Shown in pieces: positions 8,151-12,763 of a stretch of 12,763 nucleotides of DNA. The notes under the pieces were generated by a model. The model was given only the letters and a program-made list of their open reading frames with translations. It was not told the DNA's origin and searched no databases. Numbering within the stretch: the first letter of the stretch is position 1; each line of letters begins with the position of its first letter. This DNA is from Thalassiosira profunda. Taxonomy: Eukaryota; Bacillariophyta; Thalassiosirophyceae; Thalassiosirales; Thalassiosiraceae. A program made the translations under genes and the position numbers. Where the stretch lies: NCBI GenBank assembly GCA_036939355.1, contig JALLAP010001673.1, positions 1-12,763 of the forward strand, given 5' to 3'.

Positions 8151-9578
8151 CTATGTCGGTGCTTCTACGTTTATCCTCTCTGACTTCTCTTGATCCTTGT
8201 ACCAGTAGTATGCAAGGATGCCACAGCACATCACAGCGAATCCAAACAGGATCCCGACCGATTCTGGATCATGCCAGGCTTCTCCGTAAGCAGAGTTGCC
8301 CAGGTAAAAGATTGCCAGTGCCGTTATCCACACAAGCACGGTCCTCAAAGTCTTCCATACGTTCCTAGTCATGGCGGACGTCACTGATGTCGCTTTGATA
8401 TTGAACAGTCCAGTCACGAGGAATAGAAACGGCAGTCCAACCGCCAACCATCGCAGTTTGGCTTCATCTCTCAGCGTGGATATTGTAGCGTCAATATCTT
8501 CTACGCCAAGCTGATTGCCAATGGTCACGTATACAGTCAAAAAGATGCAGAAGGCGTAGCAGCCCTCAAGCCCAAGCATCAAGGATGCAGGAAAGTCGGT
8601 CGCCTGCATGAATATTTCTTCGCCAATGTCTTGCAACACACTAAGGATCGACTGTAGGACGATCAGAACCACTCCGATCGACACGTCTCTTGTTCCATGC
8701 GTATTGCTGCCGTCTCCTGCTTCACTGCCCTCTGTTTTCTGGTGTTTGCTATTGTTGGCACGCTCGATGATGATGACGCCAACGGCGACGATCGCTACCC
8801 CGGCCCATCTAGATTTGGACACCATTCTCTTGCGTAGTATTCGTCCCGCCACCACGCTCAGCGTCAATTCGAGGCCGGATATCAACATCTCTGCCACGGA
8901 GGCATCAATATATACGAGCGACGCCCATCTCAGTGCCGAGTTGAGCAGATTCAGTACTGCGGGCAGAGCGGGCCGACAGTAAAATGGAACGCGGTGCACC
9001 CATTTTGTCCGCTCCTCAGATTGGGCCGATAAGCCGTGATTGCTGCCATTTGGCATTTCATCCTCGTAAAACGATGCACGCGCAGCAGCGTAAAACTCCA
9101 TTATTGTGCTGGATAGTGATTGTGACGCCAAAGACGACGATGATGACGACGGCTCTGGACTTGGTGCTATCGACTCTGATATTGCTTCTGTATTGCAATT
9201 GGATGTTATCGAGTCCTCCTCTTTGCACGTTTCTGAAGGTTCATCGTTTGTTGCATTGAGATACTCATCGTCTCCGTCCACCGCCTCGACCTCCCATGCC
9301 ACCAACTCCACCGATTGCCGCTGAAGCTTGACATCGCCCATTGATATTTCATCAGCGTCTCTGGATGCAGATATCGCCTGATAATCTCTAACGAGCCATT
9401 TTTGCAACCCGTACACAAACAGAGAAAACGATTGGCCGAGGAGGTAAAGCATGGTGACGGTGAGCGGTGCCTCGAGCCCGCTTTGGAAGGTGCACTTGAC
9501 GACGATCGATCGCGCCGCGCCCGTCAATATCATCCCGAGGAGGATGGTCCACGTGTAGGGCGAGTAGCCGCAGACCAT
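8151..9578 (-). CDS. SLC35F6-like transporter of the drug/metabolite transporter superfamily
   Basis: 475 residues without intron; the ATG at 9578 sits in an ideal context (ACCATGG). Ten hydrophobic segments fit the DMT fold, at about 8-28, 37-59, 200-222, 228-247, 257-273, 300-318, 332-353, 375-395, 411-427 and 440-460. Between segments 2 and 3 is a 140-residue acidic, Ser-rich loop. Motifs resembling the SLC35F6/CRT-like branch include QDIGEEIF followed by LGLEGCYAF in segments 6-7, and WKTLRTVLVWITAL in segment 9. Relatives sit in lysosomal, Golgi, plastid or plasma membranes and move small organic solutes; substrate and membrane cannot be read here. The first segment could act as a signal anchor, but no plastid motif follows it. 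It shares a 251-bp divergent promoter region with the acyltransferase gene. The superfamily call is firm, the subfamily moderate. Confidence 0.8.
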   Translation of the reverse strand: MVCGYSPYTWTILLGMILTGAARSIVVKCTFQSGLEAPLTVTMLYLLGQSFSLFVYGLQKWLVRDYQAISASRDADEISMGDVKLQRQSVELVAWEVEAVDGDDEYLNATNDEPSETCKEEDSITSNCNTEAISESIAPSPEPSSSSSSLASQSLSSTIMEFYAAARASFYEDEMPNGSNHGLSAQSEERTKWVHRVPFYCRPALPAVLNLLNSALRWASLVYIDASVAEMLISGLELTLSVVAGRILRKRMVSKSRWAGVAIVAVGVIIIERANNSKHQKTEGSEAGDGSNTHGTRDVSIGVVLIVLQSILSVLQDIGEEIFMQATDFPASLMLGLEGCYAFCIFLTVYVTIGNQLGVEDIDATISTLRDEAKLRWLAVGLPFLFLVTGLFNIKATSVTSAMTRNVWKTLRTVLVWITALAIFYLGNSAYGEAWHDPESVGILFGFAVMCCGILAYYWYKDQEKSERINVEAPT

Positions 9579-9829
9579 GGTTCACCCAGATTCCCTCGCG
9601 GTGCACCCGGCCTCGTAGGCGGCAACGCCGCGAGCGCTCTCGCTCGAGCGAGTGCGCTGCGGTCGAAAGGGTAGAGCTCATTTATCCATCATTAGTGTAA
9701 CAATACATAGGAAATGGTACACTTTGGCAGCTACTCCTCTCGTCGGTGTCACTTATCCCGACAAACGTCACCCCCCCCTTCCACTTTTTCTTGTGTTGTC
9801 GCACTGCCGCACTGGTCGCGGTCGTCAAG
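9579..9829. promoter_or_regulatory. Divergent promoter region between the transporter and acyltransferase genes
   Basis: This 251-bp spacer holds the start regions of two head-to-head genes. It contains the near-perfect palindrome at 9633-9658, an AT-rich stretch (about 9680-9720) and a pyrimidine-rich run (9768-9800) before the acyltransferase ATG. On the minus strand an ATG at 9681, in weak context, opens a frame that overlaps the transporter start out of frame. Confidence 0.4.
9633..9658. repeat. 26-bp inverted repeat with one mismatched pair
   Basis: The core CTCGCTCGAGCGAG is a perfect 14-bp palindrome. After one mismatched pair (9638/9653), AGCGC on the left matches GCGCT on the right. 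It lies 55-80 bp upstream of the transporter start, between two divergent genes. It could bind a dimeric protein or fold in a 5' leader; neither is shown. Confidence 0.75.
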
Positions 9830-10856
9830 ATGTGCAAGATGGCGCCCCCGTACGACGAGCGGCGGACCCTCCCATGGCTGCTGGGGATGGCCGTCGCTTC
9901 CGTCTTCAGCATCGCCTACCTGTTAATCCCCACCTACTTGATAACAGCCTCAGCCGCGCTGATTCTGCGGTATCCTTCGACGAAGGCATCGCTCGTCTAC
10001 GCACTGCCCATGCTCCTATCCATCATCACACCTCCGCGGTTCTCGCCGCTGGCCATCCGGGTGATACGTCCTCTGCTGAGCTATTTTGACTACGAGGAAA
10101 TTCACACCGACGAAAAGAATGTCCGCAGTTCAATGGCCAAAGGAAAGAGATACCTGTTCGCGGCCCAGCCGCACGGAGTTCTGACGTTCGTGGGGATGTG
10201 CGCGGCAGCAACCAATCCATCTGACGTAGAAAATGTGCCAACCGCTGCTGCGTCGGTTGTGCTCAAGATGCCCCTGCTGAAAAATCTGATGGGTATCTTC
10301 AATCTCGTTGATGCATCTGCAGGAAGTCTGAAGAGGCAGTTGAAAAAGAGATCGGTGTTGATCTACATTGGGGGCATCGCGGAGCTGTTCAAGAGCTGTC
10401 CTACCGAGGAGCGATTGTACTTGCAAAAGAGAAAGGGGTTCATCAAATTGGCCTTGCGGGAAGGGGTGGATGTGGTCCCGGTCTACCTGTTCGGCAATAC
10501 TTCGGTACTGTCCGTATTGAAGNGCCTTGCGGGAAGGGGTGGATGTGGTCCCGGTCTACCTGTTCGGCAATACTTCGGCACTGTCCGTATTGAAGCACGG
10601 ACCGCTGGCGGCACTTTCGAGGAAACTGCAGGCGTCGTTGACTCTGTTCTGGGGCAAGTGGTATTTGCCAATTCCACGAGATGAGAAGTTGCTGTACGTG
10701 GTTGGCAGGCCGATCGGACTAATACACATTGCAGAACCGACACAGCAGGACATTGACAAATATCACAAGGTGTACTGCGAGGAAGTTAGGAGGCTGTTCG
10801 AGACATACAAGGAGAAGGTGCCAGCGTACAAGCACAAGAAACTATACATCGACTGA
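9830..10856 (+). CDS. DGAT2: DGAT2-family acyltransferase, interrupted by an assembly-type duplication
   Basis: This family joins fatty acyl-CoA to diacylglycerol (or a related acceptor) at the ER, the last step of triacylglycerol synthesis. The ATG at 9830 (AAGATGT) is preferred; the frame upstream opens only with GTG. Residues 14-40 and 52-68 are hydrophobic, probably a membrane hairpin. Motifs: FAAQPHGVLTF (the HPHG block with Gln113; catalytic H115 kept), VDASAGSLKRQL, IYIGGIAELF, KRKGFIKLALREGVDVVPVYLFGN (split in citation: KRKGFIKLALREG then VDVVPVYLFGN), FWGKWYLPIP and GRPIGL. At 10523 is one N, flanked by two 72-base copies, so the frame shifts. Taking one copy and the N away (73 bases) brings both halves into one frame of 317 residues, close to family size. 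The gene is therefore probably intact in the organism. DGAT versus wax-ester or monoacylglycerol acyltransferase cannot be settled from sequence. Confidence 0.83.
10451..10595 (+). repeat. 72-bp direct repeat around a single N (probable contig-join artefact)
   Basis: Copy 1 is 10451-10522, the N is 10523 and copy 2 is 10524-10595. They differ at one base, T10506 against C10579, which changes a Val codon to Ala. The 73-base step is not a multiple of three and shifts the acyltransferase frame. Identical contig ends that were scaffolded without merging explain this best; the mismatch may be an allelic difference. Confidence 0.9.
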
Positions 10857-11125
10857 GCGGTGATGCAATTGAGGCGGCTGGGCCGTATTGCTCCACCAAA
10901 CAGCGACCTGATAAGACTAGACCAAAATCATGAGTGCATGCCGGTCCCTCTTCCAGTGGTGTTGTGCGTGCTCAACGATGCAATTGCCCTGCCGCATTGC
11001 AATTCCTATCTCTGAACGATGATTGCTTGATCTGCACCGAAGAATCGATGCATCGTCTCGCAATCTTCAACCCCATTGCTGTCGAGACTTGCATGCTGCT
11101 CCTTTTGCGCATCATTCTCTCATGA

Positions 11126-11707
11126 TCAGTTGAACCCCGCGCCTGTATCCTCGGCCCGCTTCATATCTCCCTCGGCTTTCCTCGCCTGCCACGCTCGATC
11201 CCCTCCCTCGCAGAACGGCACGACCCGGCACACCAAATCTCGGTTTTGCAATGCCCCGGCCAATCTCACACATTCCCCATGTCCCCACGTCCCCAAACAC
11301 GAGAAGCCCTCGGCCTCCGCGTGGGCCACCAATTCGGCCGCCTCGTCGTAAGGTATTGCGAGCACGTACACGCACGACGACGCCGCATACTCGATCGTCA
11401 TGCGCTCATTTTGCACGAACGTCTCGTCCAAGAGGAGGATGTGGAACGGCTCGCCGTCCTCGCGGGATACCTCCAGGTCGTCAATGAGCCATTCTACCGG
11501 GCCGCGGATCTCTCCCTCCGAGGGAGGGATGGAGAGATCGTCGCTCTTCTCTCGCTTTTCGGTTTCGGTGCCAGGGATGACGGTCGACATGAAGAGCGAG
11601 GTGCCGACTGTGCATGCGCCAACGCATTGGGGGCGGGGCGCGAAGAACGCCGACGACAACGCCAGTGTCGCCGACAGTGTCGTGAGCAGCAGCAGCAGCC
11701 TAATCAT
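11126..11707 (-). CDS. Plastid-targeted ClpS-like adaptor protein
   Basis: 193 residues, ATG at 11707. A signal peptide (MIRLLLLLTTLSATLALSSA) ends at A20 and is followed by FFAPRP, a textbook diatom plastid-import site with Phe at +1. After a transit-like and acidic linker, residues 87-165 resemble ClpS: FHILLLDETF for the first strand, a helix with an insertion of about five residues, AAELVAHAEAEGF, then CLGTWGHGECVRLAGAL and LVCRVVP. ClpS passes proteins with destabilising N-termini to the Clp protease. The residues that hold the N-degron in bacterial ClpS (Asn-Asp-Asp of NDDYTP, and the helix His) align here to Asp-Glu-Thr and Glu, so binding may differ or be lost. The C-terminus adds about 28 charged residues. 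It is convergent with the acyltransferase gene (269 bp, nothing recognised between) and divergent from the phosphatase gene. Domain call moderate. Confidence 0.68.
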   Translation of the reverse strand: MIRLLLLLTTLSATLALSSAFFAPRPQCVGACTVGTSLFMSTVIPGTETEKREKSDDLSIPPSEGEIRGPVEWLIDDLEVSREDGEPFHILLLDETFVQNERMTIEYAASSCVYVLAIPYDEAAELVAHAEAEGFSCLGTWGHGECVRLAGALQNRDLVCRVVPFCEGGDRAWQARKAEGDMKRAEDTGAGFN

Positions 11708-12041
11708 GGTCTACCGCTGAGAGAGGTGGCGTAGGCGATGCTGCCGACAACAATGGCAACAACGGCGTGGGATTGTGCGGGCCTCCGAATCTGAGCTGTT
11801 CTTTTCGAAGACGTGCACCTCTGTCGAAGCCTATCTAAGTGGGACGATCACAGAAGATTTGCAATTGTCTTACCATATGCACATAGGATCCAGTACCCTC
11901 AAAGAGCAGTATCATAAGTGCTACTGGGCCTTCACCTCCACGCTCCGTCCCAAATCAAACCTCTCTCGCCAACTCTCAACACACACTCACCTCCCTGCCG
12001 CTCAATCACCACCACCACCCTGCCCCCTGCTATCCCCACTC
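11708..12041. promoter_or_regulatory. Divergent promoter/5'UTR region between the ClpS-like and phosphatase genes
   Basis: No gene is supported in these 334 bases; the open frame running into the phosphatase begins only with GTG (11775). A TTGCAAT motif lies at 11859-11865. From about 11930 to 12041 the plus strand is almost free of G, rich in C, T and A with CAC repeats, and looks like a phosphatase 5' leader. No TATA box could be assigned. Confidence 0.4.
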
Positions 12042-12763
12042 ATGGTTGGCGCCACCCTCGTCGGCCCCGACGATGTCGAGGCGTGGATCGCCACCCTTCG
12101 ATCTGGCGAGTGCCTCTCGGAACGCGCCCTCCGCCGCCTCTGTCAGGCGGCGTCCGAGCTGCTGATGGAGGAGAGCAACGTCCAGCCCGTCCTCTCGCCC
12201 GTCACCGTCGTGGGAGACCTGCACGGCCAATTCTACGATCTGTTGCAATTGCTGAGCCCGGAGGTGGGGGGCGAGCCGCCGGATAGCTCGTACGTCTTCC
12301 TGGGCGATTTTGTGGACCGGGGGCACAATTCGGTGGAGACGCTGAGCCTGTTGTTGTGCCTGAAGCTGAAGTTCCCCGGGCACGTGACGTTGTTGCGGGG
12401 CAATCACGAGGTAAATTTCCAGATATGTGAATCACTACTTGACATATCGTATTGCGAAATTTCTCATGCTTTTGATGTGATGTGCACCTCCACCTGACAC
12501 GGAGCAGAGCCGGCAAATCACGCAAGTCTACGGATTCTACGATGAGTGCAATCGGAAATACGGCAACGCATCAGTCTGGCGTCATTGCGTCCAGTGCTTT
12601 GATACCTTTGGAATCGGGGCCATTATTGACGGATGCGTGCTGTGTGTGCATGGGGGCCTGTCGCCGGACGTTCGGACAATCGATCAAATACGCGCCATTG
12701 ACCGACAACAAGAAATACCGCACGAGGGGGCATTTTGCGATCTGGTATGGAGTGATCCCGAGG
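12042..12763 (+). CDS. PP4/PP6-type serine/threonine phosphatase catalytic subunit (partial, 3' end outside window)
   Basis: Exon 1 is 12042-12410 and exon 2 runs from 12508 past the window edge; 208 residues are visible of about 305-310 expected. The PPP metal and phosphate residues are present: GDLHGQ (D59, H61), GDFVDRG (D89, D92, R93), RGNHE (N121, H122) and VHGG (H171). [26 protein letters not shown] and [12 protein letters not shown] place it in the PP2A-like group; GDFVDRG and GAFCDLVW favour PP6 or PP4 over PP2A itself, while the N-terminus is nearer PP4. These enzymes work with regulatory subunits in the cell cycle, DNA repair and signalling. The loop reads DRGHNS where Tyr or Phe usually follows Gly. 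The ATG at 12042 matches family starts. The C-terminal tail that would separate PP4 from PP6 is not in the window. Confidence 0.9.
12411..12507 (+). other. Intron of the phosphatase gene (97 bp, GT-AG)
   Basis: The donor is GTAAAT after the codons for RGNHE and the acceptor is GGAGCAG. Splicing in phase 0 restores the invariant [15 protein letters not shown] block of PP2A-like phosphatases, whereas reading through meets a stop near 12495. The intron is AT-rich. Confidence 0.95.

Noticed and set aside
9388..9681. Minus-strand frame from an ATG at 9681 overlapping the transporter start
   Set aside because: Its ATG context is weak, the product is Arg-rich without features, and most of it lies inside the transporter gene. 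It might act as an upstream frame if transcription starts earlier, but nothing shows that.
10523..10684. Reading the acyltransferase as a pseudogene or as two separate genes
   Set aside because: The break coincides exactly with an N between duplicated contig ends, and both halves together carry all family motifs in order; an assembly artefact explains it better.
11246..11734. Plus-strand frame opposite the ClpS-like gene
   Set aside because: It is antisense to a protein with a clear signal peptide, plastid motif and ClpS-like domain, and has no recognisable feature.
1..12763. Mobile elements, CRISPR arrays, tRNA or rRNA genes, viral genes
   Set aside because: No transposase or reverse-transcriptase motifs, long terminal repeats, spaced repeats or cloverleaf-like segments were seen by eye; a tRNA or repeat search program was not available to confirm this.

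Overview
The window looks like nuclear DNA of a diatom, most likely a centric, Thalassiosira-like one. Genes alternate strands at high density, with no operons. The three introns are short (71-97 bp) and GT-AG. Two proteins carry the signal peptide plus aromatic-residue cleavage site (ASAFAP-type motif) that marks import into diatom secondary plastids. A GH19-type chitinase with a chitin-binding module also fits. Species is inference; no rRNA or other marker gene is present.

Layout, left to right. (1) 355-2124 (+): secreted GH19 chitinase with a peritrophin-A/CBM14 module. (2) 2183-3883 (-), convergent with it: probable mitochondrial membrane protein of no family I recognise. (3) 4154-5480 (+), divergent from it, one intron: AlkB-like Fe(II)/2-oxoglutarate dioxygenase fused to an RS/RGG-rich low-complexity region. 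(4) 5600-7791 (-), one intron near the 3' end: plastid-targeted YgfZ/IBA57-family protein with the KGCY-x-GQE signature and a long tail. (5) 8151-9578 (-): SLC35F6-like drug/metabolite transporter. (6) 9830-10856 (+), divergent from 5: DGAT2-family acyltransferase, broken in this assembly by a 72-bp repeat on either side of one N. (7) 11126-11707 (-): plastid-targeted ClpS-like protein with a diverged N-degron pocket. (8) 12042 to the window edge (+), one intron: PP4/PP6-type Ser/Thr phosphatase catalytic subunit, incomplete.

The genes do not form one pathway. They are a mixed set: cell-wall chitin turnover, organelle maintenance (Fe-S assembly, proteolysis, a mitochondrial membrane protein), lipid synthesis, transport, nucleic-acid demethylation and signalling. 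Intergenic stretches are 58-359 bp and are mostly shared promoters or 3' ends. I saw no tRNA, rRNA, CRISPR array, transposon or viral gene. The most unusual items are the RS/RGG-AlkB fusion with its altered 2-oxoglutarate motif, the ClpS-like protein with a changed pocket, the oversized plastid IBA57-like protein, and the unrecognised mitochondrial protein. Several long open frames begin with GTG or TTG; I moved these starts to the first plausible ATG.
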